Of a DNA stretch of 16,097 nt, positions 1 through 13,800 are shown piece after piece. The position numbers and the translations under genes were made by a program. The notes below the pieces were generated by a model. The model did not search any database, was not told the DNA's origin, and was given only the letters and a program-made list of their open reading frames with translations. This DNA comes from an uncultured Ruminococcus sp. Lineage in GTDB: Bacteria; Bacillota; Clostridia; Oscillospirales; CAG-272. Position 1 is the stretch's first letter. The number at the start of each line of letters is the position of its first letter. The stretch lies in NCBI GenBank assembly GCA_902796505.1, contig CADBPA010000052.1:1-16097 (forward strand), read 5' to 3'.

Positions 1-1
1 C

Positions 2-496
2 ACCCGCCCCTTCCGCATCGACGATTATATCAAGGTCGGCGAATACGAGGGAACGGTGGAGGATATCCGCATCGTGCATACCCGCATCCACACGATCGAC
101 AACAAGGTGATCTATCTGCCGAACGGAACGGTGGCGACCTCGTCGATCACGAATTTCTCCGAAAAGAAACTCCGCCGGCTGGATCTGACCTTCTCGGTCT
201 CCTACGAAGAGGATTTCCGCCGCGCGCAGGCGCTTCTGCTCGAACTCTGCGAAAAGCATGAGCTGATCCTGAAGGATCCCGCCCCGACCGTCCGCATGTC
301 GGCGCACAGCGCAAGCTCGATCGACCTGACGGTGCGCGCGTGGGTGGCGAACGCCGATTACTGGACGGTGCGCTTTGATCTGCTCGAACAGGTCAAGACC
401 GCCTTCGACGAGCAGAAAATTTCCATTCCGTACAGTCAGCTGGACGTCCACATCAAGGATCTCCCGACGGCGGAAAACAACGAAAAAAGCAAATAA
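2..496 (+). CDS. MscS-family mechanosensitive ion channel, C-terminal part (5' truncated)
   Basis: This is the end of a small-conductance mechanosensitive channel, an inner-membrane safety valve that opens under hypo-osmotic shock. The reading frame is open from base 2, so the pore-forming membrane helices lie outside the window. What remains is the cytoplasmic vestibule. It begins with a segment reading RPFRIDDYIKVGEYEGTVED, the characteristic beta-domain after the MscS pore helix, then HTRIHTIDNKVIYLPNG and a late SIPYSQLDVHI, both typical of the family. The frame ends at TAA. The next gene starts 24 nt later with no terminator between them, so the two are probably co-transcribed. The family is clear; the exact paralogue (MscS or YggB-like) cannot be decided from this part. 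Confidence 0.92.
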   Translation, partial: TRPFRIDDYIKVGEYEGTVEDIRIVHTRIHTIDNKVIYLPNGTVATSSITNFSEKKLRRLDLTFSVSYEEDFRRAQALLLELCEKHELILKDPAPTVRMSAHSASSIDLTVRAWVANADYWTVRFDLLEQVKTAFDEQKISIPYSQLDVHIKDLPTAENNEKSK

Positions 497-520
497 TTCT
501 TTACAAAAGAAGGTTTTATT

Positions 521-1282
521 ATGAAAATCAGCGTCAGACTTCTCGCAGCAGCGCTGCTGCTTTGTATGCTCTCGGCGTTCGTCCTCGCCGGGTGCGACCT
601 CTCGCGCAAGCTGGAGGTGGAGGTGCAGTTTCAGAAAAAGGTCGAGGAAGCGAAGGAGCTTTCCTTTGACGTGGAACTTCAGATCCGGGACGAGAGCGGC
701 GAGAGCGCGATCTACGTTTGCTGCGCGCAGAAGGGGGAGGATTACGCCTATACCTTCGTAAGTCCCGAAGCGACCTCTACCCATTACCGCCGCCTTTACG
801 CCGACGGCAAACTCTACGAATTCATGAATGCGAGCAGCCTTCCGATCGGCTCTTATTATATTGAAGAAAACACCCCCGTCTCGGCGGACGAAAACCTGCT
901 CTATTGGGTGAAGCGGAACATCATGGCGGCGACCTACGCGCTCTTCCTCGTCAGCGGCACGAAGGAGGACCTGGACGGCGCCGAGGTGTATCATTACAGC
1001 TTCTCGATCGAGAACAACGATTATCATCTCTGGTACGACAGCAAGAACCTCGTCCGCATCCAGGCGACCTTCCGCGATACCGATGAGTCGGGCGCGGCGC
1101 ACGAGGAGACCTACACGGCGTCCTTTACGAACTATCGCTTCGGCGACGCCGACGAGGCTTTCTTCAAACGCCCGGAGGATCTGAAAGGCAGCGGCCTTTA
1201 CGCCGAAAGCCCGATCTCCTTTGAAGATTGGATGAAGGTCCTCGACCGCTTCAGCTCCCGCGCCGCAAACTGGATGAAATAA
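521..1282 (+). CDS. putative lipoprotein of unknown function
   Basis: The 253-aa product begins with a lipoprotein signal peptide: K2 and R6, a hydrophobic stretch at about 7-23, and a lipobox VLAGC with the acceptor cysteine at C25. It is therefore predicted to be anchored on the outer face of the cytoplasmic membrane. The mature part alternates charged and aromatic residues and looks beta-rich. A segment near 165-185 (YHLWYDSKNLVRIQATF) resembles the strands of LolA/LprG-like lipid- or ligand-binding lipoproteins, but this is only an impression and I do not recognise the family. An SD-like AAAAGAAGG lies just upstream of the ATG. The gene follows the MscS gene after 24 nt and ends ahead of a bidirectional terminator. 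A link to membrane stress is inferred only from position. Confidence 0.82.
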   Translation: MKISVRLLAAALLLCMLSAFVLAGCDLSRKLEVEVQFQKKVEEAKELSFDVELQIRDESGESAIYVCCAQKGEDYAYTFVSPEATSTHYRRLYADGKLYEFMNASSLPIGSYYIEENTPVSADENLLYWVKRNIMAATYALFLVSGTKEDLDGAEVYHYSFSIENNDYHLWYDSKNLVRIQATFRDTDESGAAHEETYTASFTNYRFGDADEAFFKRPEDLKGSGLYAESPISFEDWMKVLDRFSSRAANWMK

Positions 1283-1311
1283 ACAAAACGGCGGAAAATA
1301 CTTTCCGTCGT
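1281..1311 (-). terminator. second, backup terminator of apbE
   Basis: Bases 1288-1297 and 1302-1311 form a 10-bp stem with one G-U pair and an ATAC loop. On the minus strand it is followed by TTTTGTTT (complement of 1281-1288). Read in the apbE direction it lies directly after the main terminator, so apbE appears to have two terminators in tandem. It abuts the stop codon of the convergent lipoprotein gene. Confidence 0.55.
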
Positions 1312-1312
1312 C

Positions 1313-1350
1313 AAAAAAACGGGCGTTCCCGATCACGGGCGCCCGTTTTT
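1313..1350. terminator. bidirectional intrinsic terminator between lipoprotein gene and apbE
   Basis: The outer stem is ACGGGCG (1319-1325) with CGCCCGT (1340-1346). It continues inward as CCCG (1328-1331) with CGGG (1336-1339) around an ATCA loop. A run of T follows at 1346-1350 on the plus strand, and a run of seven A at 1313-1319 gives a T-run on the minus strand. It can therefore stop transcripts from both converging genes; the apbE stop codon is 13 nt away. Confidence 0.9.
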
Positions 1351-1359
1351 CGTTGTTTT

Positions 1360-2418
1360 TTAAGGAATCTCATGGACGGAAGCGTTTGCGCCGTCGGCAT
1401 AGATGACGGTCATGCGCGCGATCCCGAAGGCGGCTTTGGCGCGGGCGGCAAGAGCGAGGCCGTCCTCGTCGGAGAGCAGGAAGAGCGCCGAGGAGAGCGC
1501 GTCGGCAACGCCGCCGCAGAGCGGGGAAGCGCCGCCGTCCGCCGAGCAGTAAACGCTGACCGAGCCGGGGCGTGTACCGGGGAAGAGGGTATCCGGATCG
1601 ATCAGATGGTGGTAGTTTGCGCCGTCCACGGTATAGAAGCGTTCGTAGCCGCCGGAGGTGGAGAGGCAGCCGTCCGAGAGGAGAAAATAGGCGGCGTAGG
1701 GGTGGGCGGTATCCGAGAGGTCCGGGTTGCGGATGCCGGTGTTCCACGGCTCCCCGTCGGCTTTCCTACCGATCGCGCCGAGGTTGCCGCCCGCGTCGAG
1801 AACGAAGGAGGAGACGCCTCTTTGGCGCAGAAGATCGACCGTCATGCCGCAGGCGTATCCCTTGGCGATCGCCCCGACGTCCACCGAAGCGCCGGGATCG
1901 GTGATGAAGGCGGTGCCTGCCGCCCCGTCGATCACGAGCGAGGCGATATCGGTATGCGCGGCGCGCGACGCGAGTTCCTCCTCGGTCGGCAGGCGAAGCC
2001 CTTCTTCGCGCAGATCGTGCCAGAGAGACAGGACGCTGCCCATCATGATATTGATCTCCCCGTCGGTCAGTTCGTAAATCTTCACGCCGAAATCGAGCAG
2101 ATCGAGCAGCTTTTCCTCAAGCGCGACCGGAGCGACGCCCGCCATGCGGTTGAGCGTCGCAAGATTGTTTTTGCCGGGGTATTCTCCGTAAATGTCCGCG
2201 AGCTCGTGAAGCTCGCCGAGCAGAGCGTCCGCGGCGTCCGTCCGCTCCCGGAAGATTTCGTCGCTCCCCGCGCTCTCGTCCCGGTAGCTGCGCGGCGAAT
2301 CGAAATAACCGTAAAGCGTGACCGTCCGCACCTTCCCTCCCCGACAGCCGATCTGCGTGAGAAGGCAGGCTAAAATCAGGACAGAAGCAAATAAATATTT
2401 ACATATTCTGCGAAACAA
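1360..2418 (-). CDS. apbE: FAD:protein FMN transferase, ApbE-type lipoprotein
   Basis: ApbE enzymes use FAD to attach FMN covalently to a Thr or Ser of exported flavoproteins (for example Rnf/Nqr subunits or flavin-based extracellular reductases). This 352-aa protein has the family landmarks: VDVGAIAKGYA at 179-189, the AGGN turn at 209-212, STSG at 253-256, HHLIDPDT at 270-277, and the late ADALSSALF at 305-313. The N-terminus is a signal peptide with lipoprotein acceptor C25 (TQIGC) or, less likely, C18. The start is TTG. It is chosen because a strong AAGGAGG lies 10 nt upstream, the codon is needed for the signal peptide, and no ATG is near. Length is normal for the family. No candidate flavoprotein substrate is encoded in the window. 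Two tandem terminators follow. Confidence 0.94.
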   Translation of the reverse strand: MFRRICKYLFASVLILACLLTQIGCRGGKVRTVTLYGYFDSPRSYRDESAGSDEIFRERTDAADALLGELHELADIYGEYPGKNNLATLNRMAGVAPVALEEKLLDLLDFGVKIYELTDGEINIMMGSVLSLWHDLREEGLRLPTEEELASRAAHTDIASLVIDGAAGTAFITDPGASVDVGAIAKGYACGMTVDLLRQRGVSSFVLDAGGNLGAIGRKADGEPWNTGIRNPDLSDTAHPYAAYFLLSDGCLSTSGGYERFYTVDGANYHHLIDPDTLFPGTRPGSVSVYCSADGGASPLCGGVADALSSALFLLSDEDGLALAARAKAAFGIARMTVIYADGANASVHEIP

Positions 2419-2635
2419 ATCGGGTATCCCTCCTTTCTTCGGCGCTTTTGCAATCGGATCCGGATCCTGAGAAGCCCGGCAAAAAGCCGGGAGAGGCGAA
2501 GGCGAAAAAGGAAATTTTTGCGCAATTTCCGGAGAATACTTGAAAAAGGCCGCGGAATGTTGTAAAATAAAATAGAAAACCTAGTATACTACGGTTCGGG
2601 AAGAAAAAGCAAACGAAACGAAACGGAGAAAGATC
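2419..2635. promoter_or_regulatory. divergent control region between apbE and the 146-aa membrane protein gene
   Basis: This 217-bp region has no gene. From left to right it contains the apbE SD and a perfect 12-bp palindrome GGATCCGGATCC (2456-2467). Next come a hairpin CCCGGC-A5-GCCGGG (2475-2491) and an inverted repeat GGAAATT-N7-AATTTCC (2510-2530). These are followed by the plus-strand promoter (2540-2568) and a palindromic TAGTATACTA (2582-2591). That palindrome offers a TATACT -10 on either strand; for apbE a possible TTGCTT lies 18 bp from it. The apbE transcript would then have a leader of about 150 nt containing the three dyads. Confidence 0.5.
2540..2568 (+). promoter_or_regulatory. 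sigma-A-type promoter for the membrane protein and histidinol-phosphatase genes
   Basis: TTGAAA (2540-2545) and TAAAAT (2563-2568) are separated by 17 bp, about 70 nt before the ATG at 2636. A second candidate -10, TATACT at 2585-2590, has only a poor -35 (TTGTAA at 2560, 19-bp spacer). Confidence 0.6.
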
Positions 2636-3076
2636 ATGTCGAACAAACTCCAGCGCAGTTTCCGGGAAGGCTACGAGGATCTCGAAAAAATCTGCCGCCG
2701 CAAATGCGGCGTGAGCGAGCAGGGCGTTCTCGCCTATATCGAGCGGCTGAACACCTCGCGCCCGGCGCCGGACAGGGACGAGGTCCTGCCGAAGCTTGCG
2801 AGGGTGTACGATCTCTATCAGCGCGCAGGCGCCCCGGTGGAGATCCCCGGCGAGCAGGGGGAGACGAAGCGGCTGTACGGCCTTTCGGTCACCCGGGAGG
2901 ACGTGCGCTTTCTGAAGCGGCTCGGCAGAGCGATCGTGCACAGATCCGATCCGCTTTCGGTCTATCTGCGCCGCACGAAGCGACAGAGAAGATGGAAGAG
3001 ATTCCTTCGGATCGCGCTGCCGGCGTTTTCTCTGCTGGTCATCGCGGCGGTCGTTTTGCTGATCCTTCTCCGATAA
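2636..3076 (+). CDS. small protein with one C-terminal membrane segment, function unknown
   Basis: I do not recognise this 146-aa protein. Residues 1-110 are charged, soluble and mostly helical in character, with a CRRKC pair at 20-24. Residues 112-123 form a very basic stretch (RRTKRQRRWKRF), followed by one hydrophobic segment at about 124-145 and a terminal Arg. Under the positive-inside rule this predicts a tail-anchored protein with its N-terminal domain in the cytoplasm. The ATG has a GGAGAAAG SD about 5 nt upstream and a promoter before it, which supports a real gene. The stop lies 18 nt before the histidinol-phosphatase start with no terminator, so the two genes are very probably one operon. 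A longer frame on the opposite strand is a shadow. Confidence 0.78.
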   Translation: MSNKLQRSFREGYEDLEKICRRKCGVSEQGVLAYIERLNTSRPAPDRDEVLPKLARVYDLYQRAGAPVEIPGEQGETKRLYGLSVTREDVRFLKRLGRAIVHRSDPLSVYLRRTKRQRRWKRFLRIALPAFSLLVIAAVVLLILLR

Positions 3077-3094
3077 TTTCCGGAAAGGAATTTT

Positions 3095-3877
3095 ATGAAG
3101 ACGTCCTATCACAATCACACCCCCTTCTGCCGCCACGCGAGCGGAAGCCCCGAGGAGTACGCGCGCGCCGCCTATGAGGGCGGATACGAAAAATTCGGCT
3201 TCTCGGATCACACGCCCTATCCCTTCCGCAAAGGCTATCTTCCGCCGACCCGGATGCGGATCGAAGAGCTGCCGGACTACGTGCGGACGGTGCTTTCCCT
3301 GCGTGAGGAATATCGGGGGAAGATGCAGATTTTTCTCGGCTTTGAGACCGAGTATTACCCCGCGCTCTGGCAGGATCTTCTGAAGATCTACGCCGGGTAT
3401 CCGATCGATTATCTCCTCCTCGGCCAGCACGGCTTCGGGATGCCGGAGGGCGATCCGGGGTGTATCAACTCCTTTGAGAAGACCGACGATGCGGCAAAGC
3501 TCGTCTTATTCACCGACACGATGATCGAGGCGATCGGGACGGGGAAATTCTCCTGCGTCGCGCACCCGGACGTGCTGAACTACCGGGGGGACGACGACCT
3601 CTACCGCGAGCAGGCGAGGCGGCTGATCTCTGCCGCGATGGCGAAGGACCTGCCGCTGGAGGTCAATATGTACGGCCTCGCCGACCGGCGGCATTATCCG
3701 AATCCGCTCTTCTGGAAGGAGGTCTCCTCGCTCGGTGCGAAGGTCGTCCTCGGCAGGGACGCGCACGCCGTGCGCCGGGTGGATCCGATCGACGAGTACC
3801 CGGCGGCGGAAGAGTTTCTGCGCCGGTTCGATCTGAATCTTACGGAGGATCTTGTTCTGATCTCTCCGAACGGATGA
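3095..3877 (+). CDS. hisK: histidinol-phosphatase, PHP family
   Basis: This predicted enzyme (hisJ/hisK type) hydrolyses L-histidinol phosphate to histidinol, the penultimate step group of histidine synthesis, in the cytoplasm. The 260-aa length is usual. PHP metal-site residues are all present: H6 and H8 (HNHT), D38-H39 in GFSDHTPYPF, E83/E85 in LGFETEYYP, H112 in LLLGQH, H157 in VAHPDVLNY, and D222/H224 in LGRDAH near the C-terminus. GFSDHTPYPF and RHYPNPLFWK are strong signatures of the histidinol-phosphatase branch rather than polymerase-associated PHP domains. The SD AAAGGAA lies about 5 nt before the ATG. No other his gene is in the window, so it is a detached member of the pathway; some family members act on other phosphoesters, so the substrate is inferred. 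Confidence 0.92.
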   Translation: MKTSYHNHTPFCRHASGSPEEYARAAYEGGYEKFGFSDHTPYPFRKGYLPPTRMRIEELPDYVRTVLSLREEYRGKMQIFLGFETEYYPALWQDLLKIYAGYPIDYLLLGQHGFGMPEGDPGCINSFEKTDDAAKLVLFTDTMIEAIGTGKFSCVAHPDVLNYRGDDDLYREQARRLISAAMAKDLPLEVNMYGLADRRHYPNPLFWKEVSSLGAKVVLGRDAHAVRRVDPIDEYPAAEEFLRRFDLNLTEDLVLISPNG

Positions 3878-3885
3878 CCGTTCGG
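3866..3885 (+). other. hairpin around the hisK stop codon, overlapping the terminator
   Basis: CCGAACGG (3866-3873) and CCGTTCGG (3878-3885) form a perfect 8-bp stem. Its four-base loop ATGA contains the UGA stop. The last three bases are also the start of the terminator stem, so the two structures compete at their junction. Confidence 0.6.
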
Positions 3886-3916
3886 GGCGGTACCAAGCGG
3901 TACCGCCCCGCTTTTT

Positions 3917-3918
<2 letters not shown>
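3883..3918 (+). terminator. intrinsic terminator after hisK
   Basis: A 12-bp perfect stem (3883-3894 with 3899-3910) has an AAGC loop and is followed by seven T (3912-3918). On the minus strand, where the ATPase gene ends inside the T-run, the hairpin is not followed by a U-tract. It is therefore a clear terminator only for the plus-strand operon. Confidence 0.93.
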
Positions 3919-6313
<2,395 letters not shown>

Positions 6314-6416
6314 GGATACCTCCTCCGGCTCGTTTTTCTCCGCTTTTGCGCGGAAAACGTACCCGTTTTTTCACCGCGCCGGAAAACTTTCCCCGCGCGG
6401 GATCTTTTTTCTTACC
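6314..6416 (-). promoter_or_regulatory. structured 5' leader of the P-type ATPase gene
   Basis: About 100 nt lie between the predicted transcription start and the ATG. In it CCGCGC (6374-6379) pairs with GCGCGG (6395-6400), extended inward by GGAA/TTCC, giving a G/C-rich hairpin. On the plus strand the same hairpin is followed by a T-run (6405-6410), so it could also stop read-through toward rpoB. I do not recognise a known riboswitch; the yybP-ykoY and M-box signatures that can precede cation transporters are not evident by eye. Confidence 0.4.
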
Positions 6417-6422
6417 GTTTTC

Positions 6423-6451
6423 ATTGTAGCACACCCCGGCGCGATTGTCAA
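6423..6451 (-). promoter_or_regulatory. consensus promoter of the P-type ATPase gene
   Basis: Read on the minus strand, TTGACA (complement of 6446-6451) is followed by a 17-bp spacer and TACAAT (complement of 6423-6428). TGC precedes the -10, making an extended -10. The predicted start is near 6416. It is divergent from the rpoB promoter, whose -35 is about 120 bp away. Confidence 0.85.
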
Positions 6452-6540
6452 GAACTTCTGCGGAGGGAAACGCTCCCGATCTCCGATCCGCCGTCCGCCG
6501 CGATGCCGCCGTTTCCTTTTGCGGAAGTTTTTGCTTCTGC

Positions 6541-6602
6541 TTCAAAAAATTTAAAAAATTTTCGGAAAACCCCTTGACATTGATAAAAATTTGGTATATA
6601 AT
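6541..6602 (+). promoter_or_regulatory. rpoB-rpoC promoter with UP-like element
   Basis: A perfect-consensus sigma-A promoter: TTGACA (6574-6579), 17-bp spacer, TATAAT (6597-6602), with start near 6609. Alternating A- and T-tracts at 6541-6562 lie just upstream and resemble an UP element contacted by the alpha subunits. A second possible start uses TTGGTA (6591-6596), an 18-bp spacer and TATAAT (6615-6620). Such strength fits an operon for abundant RNA polymerase subunits. Confidence 0.92.
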
Positions 6603-6608
6603 CACATA

Positions 6609-6861
6609 ATGCATTATAATCGCTTGCACTATGGGGTATTTTTGCCTTTTTTCGGAAATCCAACCGAAAAAGCGACAAAATTTGCCTCGGAAAACGGCGG
6701 TTTCCGGTCAAATTCTTCCTTAATAGTATTGCACGTGACGGGCGCGGGCGCGAAGGCACCTCTGCCGCCTTTCGGTGCGGTGAGATCATCGGGAAGAGGA
6801 CGGCCTGTCGCCGCGATCCAAACAAGACTTGTAAAATTTGAAGAATGGAGTGATTCTTTTT
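6609..6861 (+). promoter_or_regulatory. long structured 5' leader of rpoB
   Basis: About 250 nt separate the predicted start from the rpoB ATG, with no convincing small gene. Several stems are visible: TTTTTCGG (6648-6655) with CCGAAAAA (6664-6671); a two-part stem of AATTTG (6679-6684) with CAAATT (6709-6714) enclosing CGGAAA (6688-6693) with TTTCCG (6701-6706); and GCACC (6756-6760) with GGTGC (6774-6778). None is followed by a proper U-tract, so simple attenuation is not shown. The SD GGAGTGA sits at 6847-6853. Confidence 0.55.
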
Positions 6862-10797
<3,936 letters not shown>

Positions 10798-10867
10798 TTT
10801 CACAGAAAGGGAGAAGAGGTTTTCCCCCGCCGCTGAAACACCGCGGGGGAAAACGGCATAAATAGAT
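10798..10867 (+). promoter_or_regulatory. rpoB-rpoC intercistronic hairpin and unusual rpoC initiation region
   Basis: The 70-nt gap contains a perfect 12-bp stem: GTTTTCCCCCGC (10819-10830) with GCGGGGGAAAAC (10843-10854), loop of 12 nt. No T-run follows, so it is not a terminator. The only SD-like purine tract, AAAGGGAGAAGAGG (10806-10819), lies 5' of the hairpin, about 50 nt from the rpoC ATG. Between hairpin and ATG there is only GGCATAAATAGAT, with no SD. An in-frame TAA at 10859-10861 rules out an upstream rpoC start. Folding of the hairpin would bring the purine tract to about 13 nt from the start codon. RNase processing or mRNA stabilisation is an alternative role. Confidence 0.8.
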
Positions 10868-13800
10868 ATGGAAAGACAAGCGTTTGATTCGATCCGGATC
10901 GGCCTCGCGTCACCCGAGACCATCCGTTCCTGGTCGCACGGCGAGGTCACCAAAGCGGAAACCATCAACTACCGCACGCTGAAAGCGGAGCGGGACGGCC
11001 TTTTCTGCGAAAAGATCTTTGGCCCGACGAAGGACTGGGAATGCCTTTGCGGAAAGTATAAGAGAGTCCGCTTCAAGGGAAAAGTCTGCGAAAAATGCGG
11101 CGTCGAAGTGACGACGCGCAAGGTGCGCCGCGAGCGTATGGGCTCGATCGAGCTGGCGGCTCCGGTATCGCATATCTGGTATTTCAAAGCCGTGCCTTCG
11201 CGCATCGGTCTCGTACTCGATATGTCTCCGCGCCTTCTCGAAAAGGTCCTCTATTTCTCGCGCTACATCGTCATCGATCCCGGCAGAACGCCGCTGGAGA
11301 AGAAACAGCTTCTGACCGACGCCGAGTATCACAGCGCAAGAGAAAAGTATGAAAACGATTTCCGCGCCGATATGGGCGCTTCCGCCGTCAAGGAACTGCT
11401 CGCCGAGATCGATCGCGAAGAACTCGCGGCGGACCTGAAACGGCAGCTCGCCGAGAGCGCGGGACAGAAAAAGGTCAAGATCATCAAGAGACTCGAAGTC
11501 ATCGAAGCCTTCCGCAAATCCGGCAACCGTCCGGAGTGGATGATCCTCGACGTGCTTCCCGTCCTTCCCCCGGACATCCGTCCGATGACGCAGCTGGACG
11601 GCGGCCGCTTTGCGACCTCCGACATCAACGAGCTTTACCGCCGCGTCATCAACCGCAATAACCGTCTGAAGCACTTTCTGGAGCTCGGCGCGCCCGATAT
11701 CATCATCCGCAACGAGAAGCGTATGCTTCAGGAATTCGTCGACGCTCTGATCGACAACGGCCGCAAGGGCAAAGCCGTCACCGGCGCGTCCAACCGTCCG
11801 CTGAAATCGCTCTCGGAGATCCTGCGCGGCAAGCAGGGGCGTTTCCGCCAGAACCTGCTCGGTAAGCGCGTGGACTACTCCGGCCGTTCGGTCATCGTCA
11901 TCGGCCCCGATCTGAAGATCTATCAGTGCGGTCTGCCGAAGGAAATGGCGCTCGAACTCTTCCGTCCGTTCGTCATGAAGCGGCTGATCGAAACGCAGAA
12001 AGCCAATTCGATCAAGGACGCAAAGAAGAAAGTCGACCGCGTCGCCCCCGAAGTCTGGGACGCGCTGGAATACGTCATCAAGGAGCATCCGGTCCTTCTG
12101 AACCGCGCGCCGACGCTGCACCGCCTGTCCATTCAGGCGTTTGAGCCGATCCTCGTCGAGGGACGCGCCATCAAACTGCATCCGCTGGTCTGCCCGGCGT
12201 TCAACGCCGACTTCGACGGCGACCAGATGCCGGTACACGTTCCGCTTTCGAGCGAAGCGCAGGCGGAGTCCCGCTTCCTGATGCTTTCGGCGAACAACCT
12301 GCTGAAGCCGGTTTCCGGTAAAGCCGTCACCGTTCCCTCGCAGGATATGGTCCTCGGTTCCTATTACCTGACGATCGACCATCCGGGCGAGATCGGCGAG
12401 GGCAAGGTGTTCCGCGACGTGGACGAGGTCGAGATGGCATACGAGAACAAACAGCTCGGTATGCACGCCGCGATCAAGGTCCGCGTGACCAAGACGGTCG
12501 ACGGAGAAGAGAAGAGCGCGGTGATCGACGCGACCTACGGCCGTCTGATCTTCAACGCGCGCATTCCGCAGGACCTCGGTTACGTCGACCGCACGAAGGA
12601 TCCCTTCTCGCTGGAGATCGATTTTGCGACCACCAGCAAGAAGCTCAAAGAGATCGTGGACCGCACCATTCGCCTGCACGGCTTTGCCGACGCGGCGGCC
12701 GTCCTCGATAACATCAAGGCGATGGGCTACAAGTATTCGACCAAGTCCTCTCTCTCCATCTCGGTTTACGATATGACCATTCCGCCGAAGAAGAAGGAAC
12801 TTCTCGCCGAGGCGGCCAAGAAGGTCGAGGACATCACCGAGCTTTACAACTGGGGCGAGCTTTCGGACGACGAGCGTTACAAGCAGGTCATCGACGTCTG
12901 GGATAAGACCACCAACGCCGTCACCGACGCGCTGGTCGAAAACCTGGATAAATACAACTCGCTGAACATGATCTGTTCTTCGGGAGCGCGAGGCTCCATG
13001 AAGCAGATGCGTCAGCTTGCCGGTATGCGCGGACTGATGTTTGCGACGAACGGTAAAACCATCGAAATTCCCATTCGCTCGAACTTCCGCGAAGGTCTGA
13101 CGATGCTCGAATATTTCATGGGCGCGAAAGGCTCGCGTAAATCGCTTTCGGATACCGCTCTGCGTACCGCCGACTCGGGTTATCTGACCCGCCGTCTGGT
13201 CGACGTCTCTCAGGACGTCATCGTGCGCGAGGAGGACTGCGGCGTGACCGCCGGTATCGTCGTCTCGGATATCGTCAACAACGGCAACGTCGTCGAGAAA
13301 TTCTTCGACCGTCTGGTCGGCCGCTATACGGTGAACGACGTGGTCAATGAGGAGACCGGCGAACTGATCGTTCCCGGCAACACGATGATCAGCGAGGAGA
13401 TGGCGAACGAGATCATCGCGGCAGGCATCAAAGAGGTCGAAGTCCGCACCATCCTGCGCTGCCTTGCCAAGCGCGGCGTCTGCGTCCACTGCTACGGCGC
13501 GGATATGGCGCACGGCGATCCCGTCAGCATCGGCGAGGCGGTCGGCGTTATCGCCGCGCAGTCGATCGGTGAGCCGGGTACGCAGCTGACGATGAGAACC
13601 TTCCACACCGGCGGCGTCGCCGGATCGGATATCACCCAAGGTCTTCCGAGAGTCGAGGAGCTGTTTGAAGCCCGCCGCCCGAAGAAGCCCGCACTCGTCA
13701 CCGCCTACACCGGAACGGCGCGTATCGTCTCGGATAAGAAGCTCTCGAAGGTCATTATCCAGAACCCGGTCGAGCCGGCCGCCGGCGAGATCGTCTACGA

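Noticed and set aside
1228..2373. 381-codon plus-strand frame across apbE
   Set aside because: It begins inside the lipoprotein gene, runs through the bidirectional terminator, and is antisense to the clearly identified apbE.
2399..3430. 343-codon minus-strand frame across the membrane protein and hisK genes
   Set aside because: It covers two genes with good SDs and a shared promoter on the other strand and has no recognisable domain.
6838..6861. TTG start giving RpoB eight extra residues
   Set aside because: The SD GGAGTGA (6847-6853) lies downstream of that TTG and at correct distance from ATG 6862, and the extra residues are not part of the usual RpoB N-terminus.
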